DNA of 56,295 nt, taken from an uncultured Rubritalea sp. (GTDB taxonomy: Bacteria; Verrucomicrobiota; Verrucomicrobiia; Verrucomicrobiales; Akkermansiaceae). Made by a program: the position numbers and the translations under genes. Below are positions 14,479 to 22,280 of the stretch, in pieces. The stretch lies in contig CAKZNV010000019.1 in the NCBI GenBank assembly GCA_937132085.1, positions 1 to 56,295 of the forward strand, read 5' to 3'. Below the pieces are notes generated by a model, which searched no databases, was not told where the DNA came from, and worked only from the letters and a program-made list of their open reading frames with translations. Numbering within the stretch: position 1 is the stretch's first letter; every line of letters begins with the position of its first letter.

Positions 14479-15790
14479 GACGTAGAGCGTTTAGTGGTTG
14501 TAAATTTGTAGCGTTGAGTGCTGGTAGCCATGTGGAGGCGATTGCTATCACTGGAGGTGCGAGAGCGATTACAAAGAGGATGTTAGAGCTGGGTGCGTGA
14601 CCAGTTGTTTTGAGGTAAATGAAGTAAGCTAGACAGATAGTGATGAGTGAAGCGATGAGGCCGATCGCTAGAGCTCGAATGATGAAGAGTTTAATGATGG
14701 ATGGACTGGCGACTCCGAGCGCTCTAAGTATGCCGATTTCTTCTCGTCGTTGTCTTACATTGAGAATACAGAGGTAGCTGAGAGTGATGAAGGTGATGAG
14801 GAATAGCAGGGGGACTAGGTAACTATTTAGCTGTTCTAAACTCTGTCTGGAGTCTGCTCTGGAGGTTTTTATGGCGGATAGCTTCTCATGGCTTTGGTCG
14901 ATGATTTGCTGACGGATGGTATCGGCTCTCTTAGAAGTTTTGACTCTGGCTTCGGCTCTGACTAGTGCTTTTGATCCTACTTCGATGATTTGGATGTTGG
15001 GTAGGATTGCATCTAGTTCTTTGCGAATGACGCCGACACGATCTGCGCTGGCACAGTTGCAGCCTAGGCATTTTATTGAGGATATCTGGCCTTGCATGTT
15101 GTAGAGATTTTGCATTTCTCCGAGGTGAATCCATGCAGTGCCGTCATCACGAAAGTCTTTTGGTAGATAGGTTTTGGCTACTTTATAGACTACTCCGTTA
15201 AGGGTGACTTGGTCATCGACCTTGATACCCAGTGGGTGGTGGAGATCATAGCCTAGAAAAATACTGCCAGGTTCTAGCGGTTGCATGATCGGCTTCATTC
15301 CTTGTCTGTGTGACATCGGGACCTGTCCAGCTACTCCGATTAGCATGATTCGGCGTTTCTGTTCAGTCCACTCTACTCGCTTGGCTAGTTGTGGGAGAAG
15401 GTGATTGATGGTGACTACTTTGCTGTCGGCTAGCTTGTTAGCGTAGTCTTGGGGAAGAGTTTTGATTGAGTATCCACGCTCCTTGATCGTTTCTATCGGC
15501 TCTTCATTTGAAAAGAGGTAGACATTGAAGCCTAGGCCTTTCATCGTTTTGCGGATGTCGTTCTCTAAACTAGTGAGGGTCTTTTTAGTCTTGGCGTTAT
15601 GCTTGATGAGCAGTTGTTCAGTTTCTTGTTGCTGGGTCTCTAGGCGTTTGGTCGTTTCAGAATCGAAAGCATTGAGAAGTGAAATAGAGTAGATGCTTAT
15701 GCAGAGTGCGAGGGTGATAGCGAAGATCGAAAAGATGAAGTTAGCTTTTCGATGCTTTATTTCTCTGAGGACTAATTGGAAAATAGACAT
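14471..15790 (-). CDS. FtsX/MacB-type ABC permease
   Basis: A 439-residue permease. One TM helix lies near the N-terminus (NFIFSIFAITLALCISIYSI). A large periplasmic domain spans about residues 40-310. Three C-terminal TM helices follow, around VPLLFLITFITLSYLCIL, RALAIGLIASLITICLAYF and ILFVIALAPPVIAIAST. The QRREEIGILRALGVASPSII block is the typical coupling region of FtsX-like permeases. The periplasmic domain holds a Cys cluster, IKCLGCNCAS, which is unusual for MacB-like proteins and recalls Cys clusters in two other proteins of the operon. The partner ATPase overlaps its end. A substrate-extruding outer-membrane channel was not seen. Confidence 0.85.
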   Translation of the reverse strand: MSIFQLVLREIKHRKANFIFSIFAITLALCISIYSISLLNAFDSETTKRLETQQQETEQLLIKHNAKTKKTLTSLENDIRKTMKGLGFNVYLFSNEEPIETIKERGYSIKTLPQDYANKLADSKVVTINHLLPQLAKRVEWTEQKRRIMLIGVAGQVPMSHRQGMKPIMQPLEPGSIFLGYDLHHPLGIKVDDQVTLNGVVYKVAKTYLPKDFRDDGTAWIHLGEMQNLYNMQGQISSIKCLGCNCASADRVGVIRKELDAILPNIQIIEVGSKALVRAEARVKTSKRADTIRQQIIDQSHEKLSAIKTSRADSRQSLEQLNSYLVPLLFLITFITLSYLCILNVRQRREEIGILRALGVASPSIIKLFIIRALAIGLIASLITICLAYFIYLKTTGHAPSSNILFVIALAPPVIAIASTWLPALNATNLQPLNALRHD

Positions 15791-15830
15791 GCAGGTAGAT
15801 TTGAAATTTGAGATTGGTGATTTAAAACTG
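15791..15830. repeat. Dispersed AT-rich repeat D, copy 1
   Basis: GATTTGAAATTTGAGATTGG followed by TGATTTAAAACTG lies in the gap between the permease and the upstream gene and reaches into the latter's stop. Related stretches lie at 38807-38838 and 40960-40992. It consists of short repeated GA-TTTGAAAT units. Confidence 0.5.
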
Positions 15831-16979
15831 CTTGTTGCTGCGTTTGTAGTAGATTAAGCCAGCTAGTAAAAGAAGTGAGATCATTCCCGTCGCTATGATG
15901 AGATTTCTTTTGAGTGATGATTGAATCGTATGCGGTTCTCTAGAATGAACCATATTTTCAGACTGAGCCGATGGTTGATTTTCTTTTCTAGGCGGATCAT
16001 CACTTAAGAAATCTCCAGTGCCTGTGAGCTCGGGGAGGTCTTTATCAATGATCACAGTAGAGTCGGCTATTTGTTTGTCCCAGTTGGCTTGCATAACTAG
16101 GTCGTAGCCTGGGTTTTGAGATTTGACGCTGCATGCACAGGCGTTGCAGAGATATTGACATTGATCAATGATGATCGTTCTGCTGACTTTGCTGGCTGGG
16201 ATTAGTCCTAGGCATCGGCCTCGTCCGAAGATTGGGGCAATGAATGATGGCTCTGGTAGTTGTGCCATTGATTTTCCTTTGAGGAGAATTTTTATGAACT
16301 CTTGTTCTTCTGGAGAGTTAGGATCGAGTGACAGGACAGTGAAGGCAATCTTTAGAGGAACTGATGAACGTAGCACATCTTCAAAATCGATTTCGCCTTG
16401 AGACTGTGCTTCAGCGATTTGGTCTGGTCGGATAACTCCTTCGGGTAGCGAAATGCTTTTCTGTGCTTCAATGAGAGCCTCGTCTAATATTTTTCTAACA
16501 GCTTGATCCTTTGATTTATCACCGGATAGAATATGTAGATAAACTGTGGAGTCTCCATTCAATAAGCGTTTGATGATCTCCGATCTGGCTGGCGACTGCA
16601 TGAGTGCACCGAGTGAGGATTTAGTTGTGTTTGCCAGTAAGATAGGCTCTGTGATGTTCAGGTCATCAGGAGCTGTTAGAACATGTGACGGAAAGGTTTC
16701 GATCATTTCGAGACCTGGAATAGACCATTGTTCTGCTTCTGTTAGGGCATTAGCATCGATGGTTTCTATCTCTAAATTCAGGGTGGATGGATTAGCTTCT
16801 GACTGGCTCTTGGCTTGATCTATCAAATCCTGAGGGCCTCGAACTAAAGGTTTTTTATGAATGATCTGTAGTCTATACTTATCGGCTTGCCAGCGCTCTA
16901 GAGCGTATCTGAAAACAGGCACTTGGCATGATAGAGCGAAGCTACTGAGCAGAAGAGATAGAGTGAATGTTCGAAGCAT
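15822..16979 (-). CDS. Exported membrane-anchored CQVPVF protein, ABC-transporter associated
   Basis: A 385-residue protein of unknown function. A signal peptide runs to LSCQVPVFRYALERWQ; cleavage before the Cys would leave an N-terminal Cys, but the -3 position (Ala) is a poor lipobox. A compact Cys cluster, QCQYLCNACACSV, lies near residue 290. A C-terminal TM helix at about 360-378 (NLIIATGMISLLLLAGLIYY) is followed by basic residues. I recall proteins with the PVFRYALERW motif next to ABC permeases in Planctomycetes and Verrucomicrobia, without known function. It is separated by only 3 bases from the propeller gene upstream and is part of the same operon. Confidence 0.7.
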   Translation of the reverse strand: MLRTFTLSLLLSSFALSCQVPVFRYALERWQADKYRLQIIHKKPLVRGPQDLIDQAKSQSEANPSTLNLEIETIDANALTEAEQWSIPGLEMIETFPSHVLTAPDDLNITEPILLANTTKSSLGALMQSPARSEIIKRLLNGDSTVYLHILSGDKSKDQAVRKILDEALIEAQKSISLPEGVIRPDQIAEAQSQGEIDFEDVLRSSVPLKIAFTVLSLDPNSPEEQEFIKILLKGKSMAQLPEPSFIAPIFGRGRCLGLIPASKVSRTIIIDQCQYLCNACACSVKSQNPGYDLVMQANWDKQIADSTVIIDKDLPELTGTGDFLSDDPPRKENQPSAQSENMVHSREPHTIQSSLKRNLIIATGMISLLLLAGLIYYKRSNKQF

Positions 16980-16982
16980 AGT

Positions 16983-18365
16983 TTATTTGAATGAGATGAT
17001 TTCACCTTTATTAGTAGAGACCACGAGGTGACCATCACTAACGGATAGACCATGAGCAATACCTTCAATAGGAGCGCTCCACAATGATTTACCAGACTTG
17101 GTATCATAAATCTCTACTTTGCCATCAAACCCACAGATGAGGTGATCACCAGCAACGATGAGCTCAGCGATTGCTGCTGCTGGGGTTTCCCACATAGAGC
17201 ATGCCTTTATTTCTGTATCGAGGCCTTTCACTTCAGCCATCAGTTGGTCATACTTTGGTTTGTTAGTTTTTTTGATTTTATTAGCGGCGACTATGGTATC
17301 AGCTCTTTTGGCTGAGAGAGAAGAATAGGTTGTGTAATCAAGCCCTTTTAGCGATCCATTGATATGCATGAATGCTTGCCCTTTGTAGATGACTGCTCGG
17401 TTTGCATTATTGAAAGCAGCGATACTTCTACCTTTCTGGTCAGTCAGAGAGATTTGATCATTACGGTTTTTTTGGCTGGATGGTCCCGCTATCAATTGGC
17501 TGTCTTCTGTTAGAATACAAAACACTCCACCAGCGTGACCCATGTTACCGAGAGTGTTACCAGATTTAACGTCGAACTTCAGAGCAGCAGCTCTGCCTTG
17601 TGGAATGTAGAGATGCTTATTATCGGTAAGGATGGCTCCCTGTAGAGTGACGCCAGTGTGAGCTTGATTGTATCCTCTCACTTTCTCTTCTTTGCCATGG
17701 GCTTTTTTGACGTAGGTAGATTTACCGCTCTTCTGAGTAACCGCATGGAGATATGAGTCCTCCCATGGTAGTAGTGAGCCTGCGAAAATGGCTTGATCGC
17801 CAACGAGTGTGACGCCAGTGCGGACTGGGTGGGTGGAAATGAGTTTGCCATTATTGATAATGTTTTGGGTGGTGGGAGCTGCATTCACTTTCCAAATAAG
17901 GTTACCATTGGTGGTGTCTACAGCGTATGCGTGACCATCATCAGACCCGAAGAATGCTCGGTTATTGGCTAAGCTCGGAGGAAATCGAACAGCGCTGTTA
18001 GTGAAGAATGTCCAGAGTTCTTTGCCAGAGTTTATATCGAAACAATGAACGGCATTGTCTGATGACGATCCGTAGTAGAGCTTACCATCGGCTATGGTGG
18101 TGTAGTAGCAGGGATCGAAATTACGCATGGATTGAAGTCCTGCGTTTTTCGCATAGGTGTCCCATTTGGCTGGACCAGTCCAGGCTTGTTGAGGGATTCC
18201 TCCTTGGTGATTCCAGCTTTTAGTAAGAGGTAGTTTGATCGTCTGAGCAGTGGTTCCACTACGACGATTATCAGCTCTGTAAGTTGTCCACTGAGCTAGA
18301 CATGTATTCGTGATGGCTAGGCCAATGCAGCTAACAGAGAGTGATTTTTTGATGAAATGATTCAT
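16983..18365 (-). CDS. Exported PQQ-type beta-propeller protein
   Basis: A 460-residue protein. The ATG at 18365 gives a signal peptide (MNHFIKKSLSVSCIGLAITN to CLAQW). Longer readings run into the preceding gene and lack a signal. Repeats with the form x-DG-x-hhx-G-(S)-x-D-x-x-hhCFDxxxGKxLW are typical of BamB/PQQ-like propellers. Examples are GKLYYGSSSDNAVHCFD, HAYAVDTTNGNLIWKV and LICGFDGKVEIYDTKSGKS. About seven blades are likely. No cytochrome c motif is present, so it is probably a scaffold or sensor and not a quinoprotein dehydrogenase. It lies 19 bases after the large propeller gene and 3 bases before the CQVPVF gene. Confidence 0.85.
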   Translation of the reverse strand: MNHFIKKSLSVSCIGLAITNTCLAQWTTYRADNRRSGTTAQTIKLPLTKSWNHQGGIPQQAWTGPAKWDTYAKNAGLQSMRNFDPCYYTTIADGKLYYGSSSDNAVHCFDINSGKELWTFFTNSAVRFPPSLANNRAFFGSDDGHAYAVDTTNGNLIWKVNAAPTTQNIINNGKLISTHPVRTGVTLVGDQAIFAGSLLPWEDSYLHAVTQKSGKSTYVKKAHGKEEKVRGYNQAHTGVTLQGAILTDNKHLYIPQGRAAALKFDVKSGNTLGNMGHAGGVFCILTEDSQLIAGPSSQKNRNDQISLTDQKGRSIAAFNNANRAVIYKGQAFMHINGSLKGLDYTTYSSLSAKRADTIVAANKIKKTNKPKYDQLMAEVKGLDTEIKACSMWETPAAAIAELIVAGDHLICGFDGKVEIYDTKSGKSLWSAPIEGIAHGLSVSDGHLVVSTNKGEIISFK

Positions 18366-18384
18366 GATGATAGGGAAGTTATCT

Positions 18385-21114
18385 TTATTTTGATCGAACA
18401 GGAGCGAAGCCGAGAGAAGTTTCCATCCAACCACCACAGGAGCAGCCTGCACCACCGTCGGGGATGAGTAGCATTCCGTTAGATGGAATGTAGCTGAGCC
18501 AGCAACTCGGTCTGAGACGTTTCCAGAAGGTGACCTCTTTTTCATCGATTCCCCAGACAGAAATAGCGCCACCTAGACCACGATAGAAGAGTGTGTCTCC
18601 AGAGCCGACAGCAGCGGCACAGGCAGCTCTAGGTCCGTAGTTGTAGCCAAGAGGTTTACCTTTTTTAAGATCGATACCGGAGGGATCAGTGTAAAGGTGG
18701 TCTTGGATGATGACAGGGTGCTGAATATGAGCTCCGTGATGGCTCGCTCTCCACTGGGTTTTTGTGTCCCACTCTAGTTTTCCGGACTTAGCTGAGAAAC
18801 TGTAGTAGGTGTAATAACCAGTGTTTTTGCCTGCTATAGATTGTGAAATAACTGCGTAAAAACTATCTTTAGTCGCTAGTCCGTAGCCTGCTGGGACACC
18901 GGCTTGAGTAGCGGTGACGTATTCAAGTTTAGGGAATGGTTTCTCCCATTTCACCTTGCCGCTTTTGAGATCAAGGCAGACAGCGTAGAGCTTATCAGTC
19001 CAGAGGCTGTTATCAGATATTCTGCCGTTTTCACCGTTTTTCAGATCTGGGCTACGGTTTTCTAAGAAGTAGATATTTTCGCCTTCTATGGTGATTGTTG
19101 AGTTGATGATCAGTCCTTTTCCATAAGCCCATTTACTGGCTGAATTGTGTTTATTGTAGGCGAAGAGGTTGTAGCTGATTACTTGTGCTATAGCTCTTCT
19201 GTCAGTGGCTCCATCGAACCAGTTTTGGCTGCCCCAGAACTCAGTGAGATGAGAACCTGCGAGGACACTTGAGCCAATGAGGTAATCACCAGAGTTAGCA
19301 ATGTAACCCCAATCATATTCTCCACGAGCGCTGTCGGTTAGCTTAAACGTTTCAGTTTGTTCACCAGTGGCTGCATTTAGTTTCCAAGCTCTGTCTTTAA
19401 TAGCAATGTAGAGATGGTCTTTATCTGCACACCAGTTAGAGCAGTCACGAGGGATGTTGATACGTCTTAAATCAGGGATTTCATAGGACCAGAGGATCTG
19501 GCCGTTGTGTGAGTCGAGACAGATCATACGATTGTGGCCTTGATGGTAGAGACGACCGTTAGAGGCTAGGGGAGCAGGCATGCGGGGCTGACGGTCGATC
19601 CCGAAATCTCCGCCTGGTCTGCCAATCCACTGGACTTGTAGATCATTTGTTGCGGTTGCACCCTTTAGAGATTCACCTGCATTTGATGTGTTTGCTGCGG
19701 TTCCGTATTGGTGGTTCCAGTCAGTGGTGTTGTTGTTTTTCTTAGACTTAACAGTGAATGTTTCGCCGTCGAGGATGACTAGCTTGCTGTTCGGTGCGAG
19801 TAGTGCGTAGCCAGCTTTTAGAGAGATAGGGAGCTTAGTCTGTTCAGAAGTGATGAGGTTTGCGATGCCAGTAGTGATGGGTAACTTCTTGTAACTATAG
19901 ACCTTGAAGATTGAGATTCTAGATCCATAGAATCCAGTCTGATAAAGGTTAACTCTAACAGAATCGATTAGTTTTTGATCCTTCTCAATACAGATGACTT
20001 TGAATTTTGATTGTTTGGCGATTTCTAGAGCTAAGCTACCATCCTTGATTCCTACTACGAGACAGATACCTGCTTTCTGCTTATTTAGACCTACCAGTTT
20101 GGATGCGAGTTTAGAGTAATCAGACTTACTGCCAGCAAGCTTTAACTCTTTAGGGATAGATGAAGAGGCGTAGTTGACGCTGGTGTTGAACTCGTAGATA
20201 GGTGAGAGCTTACGTTTTCCGTCGACAGTTCCCGATAGTCTGTAGAAGTATGTTTTGCCAGTTTCTAAGTTCTTGAGGTTGATGCTGTGGAAGTTGTCTG
20301 TGGATGTTGCTGGGGTGATTGTGGTGAATTTCTTGGTGAGTCCGTAAGCGATAGAGCTGGTTCCGGAATGGGTCGATTCCCAAGTGAGTTTGGCTTCACC
20401 AGGAGCGGTGAATGCGACTTTAGGTCGGACAGCGAATTTGTAGATAGAATCATCGGCCTTCTTTTTGATGAATTCTTGATCGAGCACGTTGTTGTAGATT
20501 TTGATGTTTTGGATTCTTCCTTCGAGTGGGAAGTTCTCATCTTTATCACGATAAGCTCCAATGACTAGATTGGTAGGAATGTCTGCTAGATCGATTTTAT
20601 TACCGATTTGCTGCGATTGAGCTAACTTACCGTCAACATAGAGACTGATTTTATCGCCATCATAGATAGCAATGAGAGTTGCCCATTGGCCTGCTGAAAT
20701 TGATTTTTTACTACTGATGATCTTTAGTGAACCTTTGGCTGCCTTGAACGTGTAATTGGAATTATTGTAGCCTAGGATCCAGCCTTTTTCGTAGTTGCCA
20801 TTATCTTGCGTGAAGCCAACGAAGCCTCCCCAAGCTTGCGGTTTGTCGACCCTAACTTTAGCGACGATACTAAAGGGCTTGGATGAAAATGCTTTTGCCG
20901 TTTCCTCAGGGAAGTGAATCTGTTGGCCATCAGAAAAGATGAGTAATCCCTCTGAGTCAAATTTGGCAGGTTTTTTTAAAACACCAATTTCTTCTAGTTT
21001 ATTATCTTTGATATGTTGTTTATCGAGCGTCCAATCATGTATTATTTTGGCACTGAGGCTATTGCTCAGTAGCATGCAAAGCATTGGAAGTAGCGAGTAT
21101 CGAAGTCTAGACAT
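18385..21114 (-). CDS. Exported LamG / FN3 / methyltransferase-like / PQQ-propeller protein
   Basis: A 909-residue exported protein. The ATG at 21114 gives a signal peptide (MSRLRYSLLPMLCMLLSNSL). Four regions follow. A LamG/concanavalin-like domain spans about 22-215 (PFSIVAKVRVDKPQAWGGF, ISLYVDGKLAQSQQIG). An FN3-like domain spans about 228-310 (LETGKTYFYRLSG). A Rossmann domain resembling class I methyltransferases spans about 345-450 (AGICLVVGIKDGSLALEIA, FKVICIEKDQKLIDSVRVNL). A PQQ-type propeller spans about 515-905 (ICLDSHNGQILWSYEIP). The C-terminus holds GAGCSCGGWMETSL. A SAM-binding fold in an exported protein is odd, since SAM is cytosolic; it may be a degenerate fold that no longer binds SAM. 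It is the first gene of the five-gene operon. Confidence 0.85.
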   Translation of the reverse strand: MSRLRYSLLPMLCMLLSNSLSAKIIHDWTLDKQHIKDNKLEEIGVLKKPAKFDSEGLLIFSDGQQIHFPEETAKAFSSKPFSIVAKVRVDKPQAWGGFVGFTQDNGNYEKGWILGYNNSNYTFKAAKGSLKIISSKKSISAGQWATLIAIYDGDKISLYVDGKLAQSQQIGNKIDLADIPTNLVIGAYRDKDENFPLEGRIQNIKIYNNVLDQEFIKKKADDSIYKFAVRPKVAFTAPGEAKLTWESTHSGTSSIAYGLTKKFTTITPATSTDNFHSINLKNLETGKTYFYRLSGTVDGKRKLSPIYEFNTSVNYASSSIPKELKLAGSKSDYSKLASKLVGLNKQKAGICLVVGIKDGSLALEIAKQSKFKVICIEKDQKLIDSVRVNLYQTGFYGSRISIFKVYSYKKLPITTGIANLITSEQTKLPISLKAGYALLAPNSKLVILDGETFTVKSKKNNNTTDWNHQYGTAANTSNAGESLKGATATNDLQVQWIGRPGGDFGIDRQPRMPAPLASNGRLYHQGHNRMICLDSHNGQILWSYEIPDLRRINIPRDCSNWCADKDHLYIAIKDRAWKLNAATGEQTETFKLTDSARGEYDWGYIANSGDYLIGSSVLAGSHLTEFWGSQNWFDGATDRRAIAQVISYNLFAYNKHNSASKWAYGKGLIINSTITIEGENIYFLENRSPDLKNGENGRISDNSLWTDKLYAVCLDLKSGKVKWEKPFPKLEYVTATQAGVPAGYGLATKDSFYAVISQSIAGKNTGYYTYYSFSAKSGKLEWDTKTQWRASHHGAHIQHPVIIQDHLYTDPSGIDLKKGKPLGYNYGPRAACAAAVGSGDTLFYRGLGGAISVWGIDEKEVTFWKRLRPSCWLSYIPSNGMLLIPDGGAGCSCGGWMETSLGFAPVRSK

Positions 21115-21226
21115 GGGTAATAAAGTAGCGTTAAATTTTAAGATGGCAACAGGGTAAATAGTGCTTAAATTACATAGTTTATGTGAAATTCGACAGATAG
21201 TTCTGAAATTGTTTGCGGTGTGAGCC

Positions 21227-21241
21227 ATGTAACAGTTACAT
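21227..21241. promoter_or_regulatory. Perfect inverted repeat before the moaD-like gene
   Basis: ATGTAAC-a-GTTACAT is a perfect palindrome ending 9 bases before the ATG at 21251. It sits between the divergent propeller operon and the Mo/W-uptake cluster and could be an operator for either. It does not match the ModE consensus that I know. Function is inferred from position only. Confidence 0.35.
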
Positions 21242-21250
21242 ACTAGAGTA

Positions 21251-21520
21251 ATGAAAGTAATCTATCAGGGACAAATAGGTGTGGTGGCTGGACTACAGAG
21301 CGAGGATATCATCGCTTCTGGTGCGAGTTCTCTAGCTGAGGTTATTGCCGAAATAGCTGCGTCGAAATCTAATGATGTGCAGCAATTTTTATTAGATGAT
21401 AAAGGGAATGTTAGACAGAGTCTATTTGTAGCTGTGGATGGTGAGCATACGCGTGATTTCGACCAAGTGATTGGTGAGGCACATGAATTACTACTTATGC
21501 CTCCTATGGCTGGTGGTTAG
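21251..21520 (+). CDS. MoaD/ThiS-like ubiquitin-fold sulfur carrier
   Basis: An 89-residue protein with beta-grasp size ending in PPMAGG, the C-terminal Gly-Gly that is adenylated and thiocarboxylated in MoaD and ThiS. The LLLMPPMAGG tail resembles MoaD (hhPPVxGG) more than ThiS. The next gene, 28 bases downstream, is the matching E1-like adenylyltransferase. Together with the ModA/B/C genes this points to molybdopterin synthesis. Partner genes such as moaE are not in the window, so a role in another thiocarboxylate pathway (thiamine, cysteine, tungsten enzymes) cannot be excluded. Confidence 0.75.
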   Translation: MKVIYQGQIGVVAGLQSEDIIASGASSLAEVIAEIAASKSNDVQQFLLDDKGNVRQSLFVAVDGEHTRDFDQVIGEAHELLLMPPMAGG

Positions 21521-21548
21521 TTTGGTTAAATTTTAGAAAGAGAATAGC

Positions 21549-22280
21549 ATGTTAAGTGATATCGATAAGAAAATGTATGAATGGCAGCTCAATGTGCCAG
21601 GGTTTGGGGAACGAGGTCAGGAGATCTTGAGAAACTCCACAGCTCTGGTTTCTAGGGTGGGTGGTCTAGGTGGTCCTTTAGCGTTCTCGCTTGCTGCTGC
21701 TGGTATAGGTAAAATAATTTTAGTGCATGGTGGGGAACTGAGAGAAGATGATCTGAATCGTCAAATCGTGATGCATCATGATGGTCTGGGGGAGCCAAGG
21801 CACAGCCAAGCTGCTGATACATTGAGACGATTTAATCCTCATGTAGAGATTGAAAGTGTTGGTGAAAATATCACTGAAGAAAATGTAGCGGGGCTGGTTT
21901 CGAAGTCAGATATTGTTTTTTCTTGTGCGCCGTTATTTGAGGAGAGATTGCTGATGAACAGAGAGGCTGTTGCTCAGAAAAAGTTACTAGTGGATGGAGC
22001 GATGTTTAATATGGAGGGACAGGTTCTTGCTGTTAGAGGTGGAGAAACAACTTGCCTCGGATGTCTTGTAGACTCTCCACCTGAGGGGTGGCAGAGGAGG
22101 TTTCCAGTGATCGGCGCCTTGTCTGCAATGATCGCTCAGATCTCGGCTTTAGAGGGAATTAAGATGTTGACTGGGCTAGGCTCAGCGCAGACGGATACGC
22201 TGATTCATGTTGATAGTTTATCGATGGATATGCGTAAGATTAAGGTGAAACGAAATCCCAATTGCCGCTATTGTAAATGA
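21549..22280 (+). CDS. ThiF/MoeB/HesA-family E1-like adenylyltransferase
   Basis: A 243-residue protein expected to adenylate the Gly-Gly tail of the preceding carrier. The nucleotide-binding loop reads SRVGGLGGPLAFSLAAAGIG, a variant of GxGGLG. DLNRQIVM is the conserved Arg-containing helix. Two zinc-binding pairs are present, CLGC near residue 174 and CRYC at the C-terminus. The usual Asp pair after the second strand reads HGGELREDD, which is divergent. There is no rhodanese domain. The stop overlaps the start of the ModA-like gene (ATGA at 22277-22280), so translational coupling is likely. Confidence 0.85.
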   Translation: MLSDIDKKMYEWQLNVPGFGERGQEILRNSTALVSRVGGLGGPLAFSLAAAGIGKIILVHGGELREDDLNRQIVMHHDGLGEPRHSQAADTLRRFNPHVEIESVGENITEENVAGLVSKSDIVFSCAPLFEERLLMNREAVAQKKLLVDGAMFNMEGQVLAVRGGETTCLGCLVDSPPEGWQRRFPVIGALSAMIAQISALEGIKMLTGLGSAQTDTLIHVDSLSMDMRKIKVKRNPNCRYCK

